DNA from: an uncultured Gammaproteobacteria bacterium
Lineage (GTDB): Bacteria > Pseudomonadota > Gammaproteobacteria > GCA-2729495
DNA: 19,528 nucleotides
Reading direction: 5' to 3'
Assembly (NCBI GenBank): GCA_947258805.1
Contig: CAMYJV010000043.1
Coordinates: 1 to 19,528 of the forward strand
Of this stretch, positions 8,499-16,298 are shown piece after piece (the stretch's first letter is position 1; each line of letters starts with the position of its first letter). A program made the position numbers and the translations under genes. The notes under the pieces are model-generated. The model was not told where the DNA came from. It worked only from the letters and a program-made list of their open reading frames with translations, and searched no databases.

Positions 8499-9092
8499 TC
8501 ACTCAGGCCGCGGCGTCGCGGTGTGCAGCGCGGTGATCGCCCGCTCCCAGCCCCCTGAGTGCAGCACATCCAGCGCCCGGCGGGATTCGTCCATCGCCTG
8601 CCGGATCAGGTCCAGTTCGTCGCGCCCGGGTGGTTTCAGCACGTGTCCGGTGACATGTTCTTTGCTGCCGGGGTGACCTACGCCAATGCGCAGGCGCATG
8701 AAGTCGCGGCCGCAGTGCTGGATGATGTCGCGCAGGCCATTGTGGCCGCCGTGGCCGCCGCCCTGCTTTAATCGCGCCACGCCCGCCGGCAAATCGATCT
8801 CGTCCTGAATCACCAGCACGCGCTCGATGTCGAGCTTGTAGTAGTCGATGGCCCGGCGCACCGCGCCGCCGCTGCGGTTCATATAGGTGGTGGGTTTCAG
8901 CAGCCGCACCGGCGCGTTACCGAGCTGCACCTGGCAGGCCTCGCCCAGCAACTTGTTGTCGGCACGAAAGCTCACCCCGCCCGCGGCCGCCAGCTCGTCC
9001 GCCAGCCAGTAGCCGACGTTGTGGCGATCCTTCGAGTGCTCGGCGCCCGGGTTACCAAGTCCAACGATCAGTTGCGGCGGCTGGATGTTCAC
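8499..9092 (-). CDS. pth: Peptidyl-tRNA hydrolase
   Basis: The enzyme cleaves peptidyl-tRNAs that drop off ribosomes, recycling tRNA in the cytosol. With a GTG start at 9092 the protein has 197 residues and begins MNIQPPQLIVGLGNPG. The catalytic set lines up with E. coli at a constant offset of four: Asn14 (GLGNPG), His24 (RHNVGYW), Asn72 (TYMNRSG), Asp97 (QDEIDLPAG) and Asn118 (GGHNGLRDI). GTG 9092 is preferred because GAGG sits six bases upstream; an in-frame TTG at 9116 would add eight residues with no ribosome site. It lies downstream of rplY, as in most gammaproteobacteria, but ychF does not follow. Confidence 0.96.
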   Translation of the reverse strand: MNIQPPQLIVGLGNPGAEHSKDRHNVGYWLADELAAAGGVSFRADNKLLGEACQVQLGNAPVRLLKPTTYMNRSGGAVRRAIDYYKLDIERVLVIQDEIDLPAGVARLKQGGGHGGHNGLRDIIQHCGRDFMRLRIGVGHPGSKEHVTGHVLKPPGRDELDLIRQAMDESRRALDVLHSGGWERAITALHTATPRPE

Positions 9093-9156
9093 GTTTAGCC
9101 TCGCGACCGCTGGCAATCAGGTTCAGCCACCAGTTTCTGCGGCATAGGTCGCTGGG

Positions 9157-9174
9157 AAAAAGGTGTCTGACCCC
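9157..9174 (+). repeat. Solo GTGTCTGACCC motif between pth and rplY
   Basis: AAAAAGGTGTCTGACCCC lies in the 97-base gap between rplY and pth. Its core at 9163-9173 recurs in inverted orientation at 10254-10264, and related cores are present in the hairpins at 8400-8488 and 10003-10116. It looks like one arm of a REP-type hairpin whose partner is lost. Confidence 0.5.
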
Positions 9175-9189
9175 GCCTCTGACCTGGAC

Positions 9190-9873
9190 TCAATCTTCCT
9201 CGGCAGGCTTCTCGCCTTCTGCCGGCTCAGCCGGTGGCGCTTCGCCCTCGGCAAGCTCGCCTTCGATGGCTTCTTCTTCCGGCTCCGCCGCTACTTTCAG
9301 GATGTGAATAGCCACGATGGGCTGGTCGTTTTCCGGCCCCTGGGCGAGTTCCATGATTTCCACACCGTCCGGCAGCTTGATGTCCGACAGATGCAACATC
9401 TGGTCGAGCTCGAGGTTGCCGATGTCCACTTCCAGGTATTCCGGCAGGTCTTTAGGCAGGCAGCTGATTTCCACCTCGGAGTACATGTGCGACACCGTGC
9501 CGCCGCCCAGCTTCACACCAATGGCCGTCGCCTCGTTCAGGTAATGAATGGGCACTTCCATGCGGATCTTCTCGGTGGCGATAATGCGCTGCAGATCCAT
9601 GTGCAGCACCATGCGCTTGGCCGGGTGCATCTGCACGTCTTTCAGAATCGCCGGCTGCTGCTTCTTGCCGACCTGCACGCTGATGATGCTGGAGAAGAAA
9701 GCTTCCTGCTCCATTTGACGCATCAACGCATTGCGCTCGAAAGATAACGAACGGGGCGGCTTGCCGCCGCCATAAATGATCGCGGGCACTTTTCCTTCGC
9801 GGCGCAGGCGGCGGCTCGAACCTTTCCCTGCGTCTTCACGAAGTTCCGCGACCAGCTCAAAACCCTTGGACAT
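9190..9873 (-). CDS. rplY: 50S ribosomal protein L25, general stress protein CTC type
   Basis: The 227-residue protein binds 5S rRNA in the large ribosomal subunit. The N-terminal L25 domain (about 1-95) opens MSKGFELVAELREDAGKGSSRRLRR with the GKVPAIIYG motif. A second beta domain follows to about residue 195, as in the longer TL5/CTC form; E. coli L25 has only the first domain. The C-terminus is an acidic tail rich in Glu, Pro and Ala with repeated AEGE units, commonly seen in this longer type. AGGAGA lies a few bases upstream of the ATG, so the start is secure. A candidate promoter is listed at 9942-9970. It sits between prs and pth, the conserved order. Confidence 0.97.
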   Translation of the reverse strand: MSKGFELVAELREDAGKGSSRRLRREGKVPAIIYGGGKPPRSLSFERNALMRQMEQEAFFSSIISVQVGKKQQPAILKDVQMHPAKRMVLHMDLQRIIATEKIRMEVPIHYLNEATAIGVKLGGGTVSHMYSEVEISCLPKDLPEYLEVDIGNLELDQMLHLSDIKLPDGVEIMELAQGPENDQPIVAIHILKVAAEPEEEAIEGELAEGEAPPAEPAEGEKPAEED

Positions 9874-9941
9874 GGCTTTCTCCTGGTGTTGTGTATTTTC
9901 ACCGCGGCCTTTCGACCAGGGCCCGCGGCACGTGGCGGCGA

Positions 9942-9970
9942 ATTTTAGCCCAGGCTGGGGGGGACTGCCA
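9942..9970 (-). promoter_or_regulatory. Candidate sigma-70 promoter for rplY
   Basis: On the minus strand TGGCAG (9965-9970) and TAAAAT (9942-9947) are separated by 17 bases. The -10 matches consensus at five of six positions and the -35 at three. It would give a leader of about 60 bases before rplY. The large gap after prs makes a separate promoter sensible, but the -35 is weak. Confidence 0.35.
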
Positions 9971-10002
9971 GAATCCTGGCCCTGTGTAAGAGTGGCCTGC
10001 AG

Positions 10003-10116
10003 CGGGGCGGGGGCGGGAGTGCCTGACCTGCACTCCGGCTTGAGGCCATTCAGGACCCGGCGGCAGATCCATGAGCCGGCTTTACGTTCCGGTCAGGCAC
10101 TCCCGCCCCCGCCCCG
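10003..10116. repeat. Perfect 26-bp GC-rich inverted repeat with 62-base loop
   Basis: Arms 10003-10028 and 10091-10116 are exact reverse complements. The left arm reads CGGGGCGGGGGCGGGAGTGC followed by CTGACC. No T-run follows either arm, so a simple intrinsic terminator is less likely than a REP-like or mobile hairpin. The TGCCTGACC core resembles the TGTCTGACC motif seen at 9157-9174 and 10250-10266. Confidence 0.85.
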
Positions 10117-10249
10117 GGTTGGTGCTCGCTCCCGCGTTGCCCCTCGATTTCAGGCGGCGGTAGTCGAATGGCCGGCCTGGGCAAACTGGTGGGTGAAGCG
10201 AAAAGACCCCGCCATCGCGCCACCACCGGAGACGAGGTAGCGCCCAGAT

Positions 10250-10266
10250 AAAAGGGTCAGACACGC
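10250..10266 (-). repeat. Inverted copy of the GTGTCTGACCC motif
   Basis: AAAAGGGTCAGACACGC on the plus strand reads GCGTGTCTGACCCTTTT on the minus strand. Eleven bases (10254-10264) are the exact reverse complement of 9163-9173, so the two copies bracket rplY about 1.1 kb apart. Confidence 0.5.
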
Positions 10267-10300
10267 AGTTTCGGAAGGCCTGAACAGGGCACCAAGTTCA

Positions 10301-10323
10301 ATCGCGGCTAAAGCCGCTCCCAC
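10301..10323. repeat. REP-like palindrome GCGGCTAAAGCCGC
   Basis: ATCGCGGCTAAAGCCGCTCC followed by CAC contains the hairpin GCGGCT-AA-AGCCGC at 10304-10317. Very similar sequences are widespread extragenic repeats in Pseudomonas and related gammaproteobacteria. Only one copy is seen in this window. Confidence 0.6.
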
Positions 10324-10605
10324 CGCAGGGGGTGAGACCATCGGGTGGTCCAATCGCGACAGCGGCACGCCGCCAAAACTCCCGCCATCGCCCCCACCCT
10401 CGTCGTTGAGGCGGTGCCCCAACAAGCCCTCCAACGTGTCAACCGGACCAATCGGATGCACGAAGGTGAACTGCAGGGGAACCACCCGCAATCGCTGGTG
10501 AGCCGCGCGGGCGATGTTTCGCCGACTGACTACAAAACCGGAAGGAGGTGGAATATCGGCCGCGCGGCCCGCCGCCGTCGCTGAATGCAGGCTCTCGAAA
10601 AAAGC

Positions 10606-11598
10606 CTAGTCAACGTAAAGAGAACTCACCGACTCATCAACACTAAGCCGCCGCATCGTCTCCGCCAGCAACTCCCCGACTCCCAGTTGCCGGATCTTGC
10701 TCAGCGCCTGCGCGTCGGCCGACAGCGGAATCGTGTCGGTCACCACCAGCTCATCCAGCGCCGAATTGGCAAGCCGCTCCACTGCCGGACCAGACAGTAC
10801 CGGGTGCGTGATGTAGGCCAGCACGCGCTCGGCGCCATGGTCTTTCAGCGCGCTGGCGGCCTGGCAGAGCGTGCCGGCCGTGTCGATCATGTCATCGATC
10901 ATTACGCAGGACTTGCCGTCAACCTCGCCGATGATGTTCATGACCTGCGACTCGTTCGGCCGGGGGCGCCGCTTGTCGATGATGGCCAGTTCCGCGTCGT
11001 CCAGGCGTTTGGCGATAGCGCGAGCGCGCACCACGCCGCCGACGTCCGGCGAGACCACCACCATGTTCGGATATTCCTGGGCCCACAGGTCACCCAGCAG
11101 CACGGGTGACGAGTAGACGTTGTCCACCGGCATCGAGAAAAAGCCCTGGATCTGGTCGGCGTGCAGGTCCACCGTGAGGACCCGGTCGATCCCGGCTTGT
11201 TCGAACATACCGGCAACCAGGCGCGCGGTGATCGGCACACGCGCAGCACGCGGGCGCCGGTCCTGGCGTGCATACCCGAAATAGGGCACCACCGCCGTGA
11301 TCCGGGCCACCGATGCCCGCCGCAGCGCATCGGCCATCACCAGCAATTCCATCAGGTTGTCGTTGACTGGCGGGCAGGTGGACTGCACGACATACGCATC
11401 GCGGCCGCGAACGTTTTCGAGAATCTCGATGTTAATTTCGCCATCGCTAAAGCGGCCCACCTGGATCTTGCTCAGCGGCAGCGTGAGATGACGGGCAATA
11501 CGGTAGGCGAGTTCCGGGTTAGCGTTCCCGGAGAACACCGCCATGTCCGGAATCTGCAGTTGCTTTTGCGTTGTGTTCAACTCGGCATCCGTCCGCAT
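10606..11598 (-). CDS. prs: Ribose-phosphate pyrophosphokinase (PRPP synthetase)
   Basis: The cytosolic enzyme makes PRPP from ribose-5-phosphate and ATP for purine, pyrimidine, histidine, tryptophan and NAD synthesis. Hallmarks are [12 protein letters not shown], the [11 protein letters not shown] segment, the flexible-loop DKRRPRPN and the PRPP-binding [13 protein letters not shown] near the C-terminus. The ATG at 11598 gives 330 residues, about 15 more than E. coli Prs; homology begins at [10 protein letters not shown] (residues 16-25), so the real start may be internal, for example Met19 at 11544. No clear ribosome site precedes either. The start at 11598 is only 12 bases from the 3' end of tRNA-Gln, so tRNA processing would leave an almost leaderless message. 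Confidence 0.95.
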   Translation of the reverse strand: MRTDAELNTTQKQLQIPDMAVFSGNANPELAYRIARHLTLPLSKIQVGRFSDGEINIEILENVRGRDAYVVQSTCPPVNDNLMELLVMADALRRASVARITAVVPYFGYARQDRRPRAARVPITARLVAGMFEQAGIDRVLTVDLHADQIQGFFSMPVDNVYSSPVLLGDLWAQEYPNMVVVSPDVGGVVRARAIAKRLDDAELAIIDKRRPRPNESQVMNIIGEVDGKSCVMIDDMIDTAGTLCQAASALKDHGAERVLAYITHPVLSGPAVERLANSALDELVVTDTIPLSADAQALSKIRQLGVGELLAETMRRLSVDESVSSLYVD

Positions 11599-11610
11599 CT
11601 GGTGGCAAAT

Positions 11611-11685
11611 TGGCTGGGGTGGCAGGATTCGAACCTGCGAATGACGGGATCAAAACCCGCTGCCTTACCACTTGGCTACACCCCA
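11611..11685 (-). tRNA. tRNA-Gln (anticodon TTG)
   Basis: The minus strand from 11685 to 11611 folds as a 75-base tRNA with an encoded CCA end (11611-11613). The acceptor stem starts TGGGGTG, and the anticodon stem GCGGG/CCCGT closes the loop TTTTGAT, giving anticodon UUG. The T arm contains the canonical GGTTCGAATCC. It closely resembles E. coli tRNA-Gln. A tRNA-Gln next to prs is usual in Pseudomonas-like genomes. Confidence 0.97.
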
Positions 11686-11765
11686 GTTGCAGTCCCGGAT
11701 GACGCTCCGGGCGGCCTCCGGGAGTGGGCCGTATTCTGCAACGGCGGGGGCGAAAATGAAACGCG

Positions 11766-12371
11766 CTATTCGGGATTGCCCGGCAGCCAGCGGTCTACCA
11801 CCAACCGCAGCCGCGCATTGTCGTTTTCCACGGTGACCTTGCGCGGCATCCAGTAGCCATTTCGTTCGCTGAATCGGTCGTATACGACCTGCCAGCCGTC
11901 CTGTTCGAGCCCTTCCAGCCAGCCATCCTGGCTGTAATTCAGGCGGCTTCGGGAGCCCGGAGCGGCGAGGCCCAGCACCCAGTAACGGGTTTGTTCGGCG
12001 GGAAATTGCCAGCCTACGTTAGCGGCCAGGAGCCGGTCGAGGGCGTCCGGCCCCGTGTACTCGAGGGCGACTTCGCCATCACCGTTGGTGAGCACCGCTT
12101 CCCGAGCGTTCCACCGCAGCTCCCACGCGCCGGCACCGAAGGGACCACTGACGCGCAGCCGGGCGTCGTCCGGCTCCTGCCGCCACTCCAGGTTGCCCTG
12201 GCCGCCGCCGTCGTTTGTCTTCACGGCGATGCGCCCGCGCAATTCCCAACTGGCGAGGCCCAGCAGGGCCTCGCGGCGGGTTTCCCACGCAACGGTCGTG
12301 CCGGGGACCGAGCGCTGCAGCGCACAGCCGGCCGTGACGAGGCCCAGCGCCAGCAGTAACACGACGCGCAC
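11766..12371 (-). CDS. lolB: Outer-membrane lipoprotein receptor LolB
   Basis: LolB accepts lipoproteins from periplasmic LolA and inserts them into the inner leaflet of the outer membrane. A GTG start at 12371 gives 201 residues, the normal family size, with signal MRVVLLLALGLVTAGC and lipobox Cys16. The body has the LolB pattern LASWELRGRIAVK, GNLEWRQ, RVSGPFGAGAWEL and later YWVLGLAAPGS. The frame stays open upstream to 12503, but that part would overlap the TPR gene and hide the signal peptide. The start lies 23 bases after the TPR gene stop at 12395, so the two are probably co-transcribed. ispE does not follow; tRNA-Gln does. Confidence 0.88.
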   Translation of the reverse strand: MRVVLLLALGLVTAGCALQRSVPGTTVAWETRREALLGLASWELRGRIAVKTNDGGGQGNLEWRQEPDDARLRVSGPFGAGAWELRWNAREAVLTNGDGEVALEYTGPDALDRLLAANVGWQFPAEQTRYWVLGLAAPGSRSRLNYSQDGWLEGLEQDGWQVVYDRFSERNGYWMPRKVTVENDNARLRLVVDRWLPGNPE

Positions 12372-12394
12372 CGCCGTGCAGCCACCCGCTTCAT

Positions 12395-14077
12395 TCAACG
12401 CGGAAATCTCGCTGTGGTTTCCAGCAGCGGCTGGCTGTCCGGATAGGCGATCTGCGCTTCCTGCCAGATCCGCCGCGCCTGACCCTTCTCGCCCAGGCTC
12501 CACAGCACCTCGCCCAGGTGCGCAGCCACCTCGGGATCCGGGAGTTTGTCGTAGGCCAGCTGCAGGTAAGCGCGGGCGACGCCAACCTCGCCGCGGCGGA
12601 ACAGGACCCAGCCCATGCTGTCGAGAATGGCGGGGTTTTCCGAATCCTGTTCCAGGGCCAGCCGAATCAGCGCATAGCCCTCGCCATGGCGCCCGCTCCG
12701 GTTGGTGAGCGTGTAGCCCAGCGCATTCAGCACGCCCGCGTCATAGGGCGCCAGCTGTTGCGCCCGGCGCATGTCGCTGATGGCGTTGCGGGTTCGGCCA
12801 AGACGGTCGCGAACGATGCCACGGGCAAGGAGCAGGCCGGGCTCCTTCGGTTTAAAGCGCAGCGCGTCGTCGTAGGCAGCCAGGGCTGATTCGTCCCGAC
12901 CGTGGCGCTCGAGCAGCTGTGCGGTGCCCAGCACCACTTCGAAGGCATAGCGGGGATGCGCCTTCGCAAACTTCTGCAGGTGTTCGAGCGCGGCATCCAG
13001 GTCATCACCGTCGGCATACAACTCGGCAATCCTGAACTGTGCAGACAAGAAGTATCCGCCGGCGCCGATCCGCGAATACTGGCGCAGCGCTTCGTCCCGA
13101 TCGTCGTTATCTGCAGCGATTTGCGCCAGAAAATAAAAACACTCGTAGATGCTCTGCCCCGCGTCGGCCAGGTCGCGCAGCTCTGCCGCCGCCTCTGCGT
13201 CGTCGCCGACGGACAACAGGGTGCGGGCGCGCAGCAGCAGCAGCTCGGGCTGTGGGCCATAGGCGTCGACCAGCCGCTCCAGGGCCTGCAGCGCCGCGGT
13301 TTCGCGGCGACTCGCTGCCAGCAGGCGAACGAACTCGAGTTCAATCAGCGGCAACGGCCGGGCCTGGAGCAGCTTGGCCAGGTGGTCGAGCGCTGCGTCG
13401 GAATCGCCGGTGGAAAACAGCACCCGCCCGATCAGCAACTCGGCTTCGAGAGAATCCATGCGGGCTGCCGCCAGGCGCGCCCAGCCGAGGGCAAGCTGGT
13501 CTTCCCCCGACCGGTAAGCGGCCCGCGCCACGGCCAGCCGGTACTCCGGCGTCGCCGGGCGGCCGGCCCCCAGCCAGACCAGCAGGCGGGTCACACCGGA
13601 CGCATTGAGTTCGTCCGCCAGCTCACCTTCCAGCGCCAGGTAGTCCAACCCGGAGCGCGTCCAGTTGGGACCGAGGATGATCGCAAAGTGCTCGCGCGCG
13701 GCCTGGAGATCGTGACGACGCAGGGCCAGCCGGCCCAGGTATTCGCGGGCGGCCGTGCTGTCCGGCGCCAGGGCCAGCCACATCTCGGCGCCCTGCTGAG
13801 CGAGGCCGTCATAGCCGAAGTCGAAGCCGTATTCCGTGGCGCGCCGCGCCGCTTCCGGGTCCTTGCCGCGGTCGGCGGTGGCCAGGTATTCCTCCACCGC
13901 GGTCTGGTATTCGCCGCGCTGCGCCGCAATCTCGGCCATCATCAGGTGGTAGCTGGCGCCCGGTGCGTAATTGACACCACCAGGCTCCTCGCGCATGGTC
14001 CCGGCGCAACCACCGACGACCGGCAGCAAGCAAGCCAACAGATATGACAGGCCGGTTCTGGAGGTGCGGCGATTCAT
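12395..14077 (-). CDS. Tetratricopeptide-repeat lipoprotein upstream of lolB
   Basis: The 560-residue protein has a lipoprotein signal ending VVGGC with Cys24 and then a series of TPR-like helical repeats to the end. The C-terminal repeats are clearest, with [34 protein letters not shown] and [17 protein letters not shown] arrays bind other proteins; no enzyme motif is visible. A TPR protein of this size just upstream of lolB is conserved in Pseudomonas-like genomes (PA4667 position). The ATG at 14077 is chosen because it gives the signal peptide; the frame is open further upstream but overlaps prfA. The start codon sits within CATG (14075-14078), which also holds a possible prfA start on the other strand. 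Confidence 0.85.
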   Translation of the reverse strand: MNRRTSRTGLSYLLACLLPVVGGCAGTMREEPGGVNYAPGASYHLMMAEIAAQRGEYQTAVEEYLATADRGKDPEAARRATEYGFDFGYDGLAQQGAEMWLALAPDSTAAREYLGRLALRRHDLQAAREHFAIILGPNWTRSGLDYLALEGELADELNASGVTRLLVWLGAGRPATPEYRLAVARAAYRSGEDQLALGWARLAAARMDSLEAELLIGRVLFSTGDSDAALDHLAKLLQARPLPLIELEFVRLLAASRRETAALQALERLVDAYGPQPELLLLRARTLLSVGDDAEAAAELRDLADAGQSIYECFYFLAQIAADNDDRDEALRQYSRIGAGGYFLSAQFRIAELYADGDDLDAALEHLQKFAKAHPRYAFEVVLGTAQLLERHGRDESALAAYDDALRFKPKEPGLLLARGIVRDRLGRTRNAISDMRRAQQLAPYDAGVLNALGYTLTNRSGRHGEGYALIRLALEQDSENPAILDSMGWVLFRRGEVGVARAYLQLAYDKLPDPEVAAHLGEVLWSLGEKGQARRIWQEAQIAYPDSQPLLETTARFPR

Positions 14078-14096
14078 GTGCGGGATAATAGCTGTT

Positions 14097-15182
14097 GTGG
14101 AACAGGGCATCGCAGACAAATTGCAGCAATTGGCAGCTCGTGCCGAAGAGCTGGGCCAGCTGCTGTCCGATCCCGAAGTCATCGGCAACCAGCAGCAGTT
14201 CCGCGACCTGTCGCGGGAATACGCGCAGCTCGAGCCCGTGGTGCGACTCACGAAAGAACTGGAGTCAGCGCAAGGCGACCGAACCGCAGCCCAGGAGATG
14301 CTGGACGACGCGGATCCGGACATACGCAGCCTTGGTGAAGAAGAGAAGGCCGATGCAGAAACCAGGCTCGCCGCGCTGGAGGGGGAACTCAAGGGTCACC
14401 TGGTGCCCAGGGACCCCCGCGACGAAGCCAACATCTACCTGGAGATTCGCGCCGGCACCGGCGGCGACGAAGCCGCGCTGTTCGCCGGCGATTTGTTCCG
14501 CATGTATATGAAGTACGCGGAGCAGCGCGGCTGGCAACTCGAGGTGCTCAGCGCCAGTGAAGGTGAGCACGGCGGTTACAAGGAACTCATCAGCCGGGTG
14601 GAAGGCCGCGGGGCCTATTCGCGCTTGAAGTTCGAGTCTGGCGCCCACCGCGTGCAGCGGGTGCCCGAAACCGAAGCCCAGGGCCGCATCCACACCTCTG
14701 CCTGCACCGTCGCCGTGTTGCCGGAGGCCGGCGAAGTGGACGCGGTGGACATCAACCAGGCCGACCTGCGCGTGGACACCTATCGGGCATCCGGGGCCGG
14801 CGGGCAGCACGTGAACAAGACCGACTCGGCCGTCCGCCTGACGCACCTGCCCACGGGCATCGTGGTCGAGTGCCAGGACGAGCGCTCGCAGCACAAAAAC
14901 CGCGCCCGCGCGATGGCGCTTTTGCAGGCCCGTCTGCTGGATACGGAAGTCACGAAACAGCAGGAAGCCCAGGCGGCAGAGCGCAAGAGCCTGGTGGGCT
15001 CGGGTGATCGTTCGGAACGCATCCGCACCTACAACTTCCCGCAGGGCCGGGTGACAGATCACCGGATCAACCTGACACTGTACAAATTGCAGGACATCCT
15101 CGAGGGCAATCTCGACCACGTGATCGAACCGCTGGCCACGGAACACCAGGCCGCGCAGCTGGCGGCCCTCGAAAAGGGCTAA
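14097..15182 (+). CDS. prfA: Peptide chain release factor 1
   Basis: RF1 reads UAA and UAG stop codons and triggers peptide release in the ribosomal A site. From GTG 14097 the protein has 361 residues, matching E. coli RF1 (360), and [12 protein letters not shown] aligns with its N-terminus without gaps. The GGQ motif is at 235-237 ([16 protein letters not shown]), and PET in [12 protein letters not shown] is the RF1-type PxT stop-recognition tripeptide. An alternative ATG at 14076 has a better Shine-Dalgarno site (GGAGG at 14060-14064) and would add seven residues. Upstream is the divergent TPR gene rather than the usual hemA, so promoter sequences must overlap coding DNA. PrmC, which methylates the GGQ glutamine, is encoded 3.3 kb downstream instead of adjacent. 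Confidence 0.96.
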   Translation: MEQGIADKLQQLAARAEELGQLLSDPEVIGNQQQFRDLSREYAQLEPVVRLTKELESAQGDRTAAQEMLDDADPDIRSLGEEEKADAETRLAALEGELKGHLVPRDPRDEANIYLEIRAGTGGDEAALFAGDLFRMYMKYAEQRGWQLEVLSASEGEHGGYKELISRVEGRGAYSRLKFESGAHRVQRVPETEAQGRIHTSACTVAVLPEAGEVDAVDINQADLRVDTYRASGAGGQHVNKTDSAVRLTHLPTGIVVECQDERSQHKNRARAMALLQARLLDTEVTKQQEAQAAERKSLVGSGDRSERIRTYNFPQGRVTDHRINLTLYKLQDILEGNLDHVIEPLATEHQAAQLAALEKG

Positions 15183-15186
15183 AGTC

Positions 15187-16197
15187 ATGACGAGCAAGAA
15201 ATATCCCGACACCATCGGGCGCATCGGTGACACGCCGCTGATACGCCTGAATCACGTCTCCGACGCCACCGGGTGCGAGATTCTCGGCAAGGCGGAATTC
15301 ATGAACCCGGGTGGTTCGGTGAAAGATCGTGCGGCGCTGGGCATGGTGCGCGATGCCGAGGCCCGCGGCCTGCTGCAACCTGGCGGCACGATAGTCGAGG
15401 GCACCGCGGGCAACACCGGCATCGGACTCGCGGTAGTGGGCAACTGCCTGGGTTATGAGACCGTGATCGTGATGCCGGACAACCAGAGCCGCGACAAGAT
15501 CGACACGCTGCGCTCTTACGGTGCCCGGCTCCAGCTGGTGCCCGCGGTGCCGCTGAAAGATCCGAATCACTTCACGAAGGTTTCCCAGCGCATTGCTGCA
15601 GAGTTGGACGAGGATTCAGACAACGGCGCGTACTGGGCCAACCAGTTCAACAACACCGCGAACCGCGACTTTCACGAACAAACCACCGGTGCGGAAATCT
15701 GGGAGGAGACCGGTGGCGAGGTACACGCCTTCGTGTGCTCCGTGGGCACAGGTGGCACGCTGGCGGGCGTGGCGCGGGCCCTGAAGGCTCGCAAGCCCGA
15801 CACGGCTATTGGCCTGGCGGACCCCACGGGTTCTGCCCTCTACAACTATTACGCGCACGGCGAACTGAAGGCCGAAGGCGGATCTATCAGCGAAGGCATC
15901 GGCAACTCACGAATTACCGACAACCTGGAAGGCACGCCCATCGACCTGCCGTTCCAGATCCCGGACACGGAATCTATCCCGCTTGTCTACGACATGATTC
16001 GTCGCGAAGGCCTGTCGCTGGGCGGGTCCAGCGGTGTGAACGTGGCCGGCGCCGTGCGCGTGGCCAAAGAACTGGGGCCCGGCCACGTGATCGTGACCAT
16101 TCTGTGCGACGGCGCCATGCGCTACCGCGAACGCCTGTTCAACCGGGAGTTTCTGGCGTCGAAGGGTCTGGAGTTGCCCGACTGGCTGAACCTCTGA
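15187..16197 (+). CDS. cysK: Cysteine synthase (O-acetylserine sulfhydrylase-like), fungal-like subtype
   Basis: This 336-residue fold-type II PLP enzyme should make cysteine from O-acetylserine and sulfide. The PLP lysine is Lys46 in NPGGSVKDRAA and the phosphate loop is GTGGT (187-191). The substrate loop reads EGTAGNTGIGLA (71-82), where E. coli CysK has PTSGNTGIALA. This, with ANQFNNTANRDFH and the stretch after SISEGIG, is closest to what I recall of fungal mitochondrial cysteine synthases and a bacterial subgroup. No CBS or other regulatory domain is present. It starts four bases after the prfA stop, so it is probably co-transcribed with prfA. A cystathionine beta-synthase role is an alternative given the nearby trans-sulfuration enzyme. 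Confidence 0.9.
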   Translation: MTSKKYPDTIGRIGDTPLIRLNHVSDATGCEILGKAEFMNPGGSVKDRAALGMVRDAEARGLLQPGGTIVEGTAGNTGIGLAVVGNCLGYETVIVMPDNQSRDKIDTLRSYGARLQLVPAVPLKDPNHFTKVSQRIAAELDEDSDNGAYWANQFNNTANRDFHEQTTGAEIWEETGGEVHAFVCSVGTGGTLAGVARALKARKPDTAIGLADPTGSALYNYYAHGELKAEGGSISEGIGNSRITDNLEGTPIDLPFQIPDTESIPLVYDMIRREGLSLGGSSGVNVAGAVRVAKELGPGHVIVTILCDGAMRYRERLFNREFLASKGLELPDWLNL

Positions 16198-16218
16198 TAG
16201 GGCCGCTGCAAGGGTTGC

Positions 16219-16278
16219 AGGGTGCGCTCTACGCACCATGGAGACGGTGGTGTTTTTTCGGTGCGCAGAGCGCACCCT
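16219..16278. repeat. REP-like hairpin GGGTGCGC...GCGCACCC between convergent genes
   Basis: Arms 16219-16237 and 16260-16278 pair at 18 of 19 positions around a 22-base loop. The right arm reads GGTGCGCAGAGCGCACCCT. Sequences of the GTAGGGTGCGC type are common extragenic repeats in gammaproteobacteria. It sits between the convergent ends of the cysteine synthase gene and the YeeE-like gene, and a run of six Ts (16253-16258) lies in the loop just before the right arm. It may limit read-through in both directions. Confidence 0.75.
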
Positions 16279-16298
16279 ACGCCCAGATGCGGCACGAT

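Larger units (their letters stand above)
9874..10605. other. 732-base gene-free interval between prs and rplY
   Basis: No open frame here has a recognisable product. A 113-codon minus-strand frame (10150-10491) runs through a REP-like hairpin and matches nothing I know. The interval holds a candidate rplY promoter (9942-9970), a perfect 26-bp inverted repeat (10003-10116), an inverted copy of the GTGTCTGACCC motif (10254-10264) and a REP-like GCGGCTAAAGCCGC palindrome (10304-10317). prs and rplY are usually closer, so repeats or remnants have accumulated here. Confidence 0.6.

Noticed and set aside
8400..10323. Repeats near pth and rplY as a CRISPR array
   Set aside because: The copies are few, unevenly spaced, inverted and different in sequence, with no spacers or cas genes.
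10150..10491. 113-codon minus-strand frame in the prs-rplY gap
   Set aside because: It runs through a REP-like palindrome and a motif repeat, has no recognisable domain, and high GC makes such open frames common.
10541..10549. Strong ribosome-binding-like sequence GAAGGAGGT
   Set aside because: No start codon with a sensible open frame follows at the right distance.
12902..14047. Long plus-strand frame (381 codons) opposite the TPR gene
   Set aside because: It is antisense to a well-supported gene, has a composition typical of a GC-driven shadow and no recognised motif. The same applies to 16929-18284 (+) and 14265-15233 (-).
14076..14096. N-terminus MCGIIAV of the longer prfA reading resembles class II glutamine amidotransferases
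   Set aside because: Only the first few residues match and the frame continues straight into RF1, so the likeness is chance.
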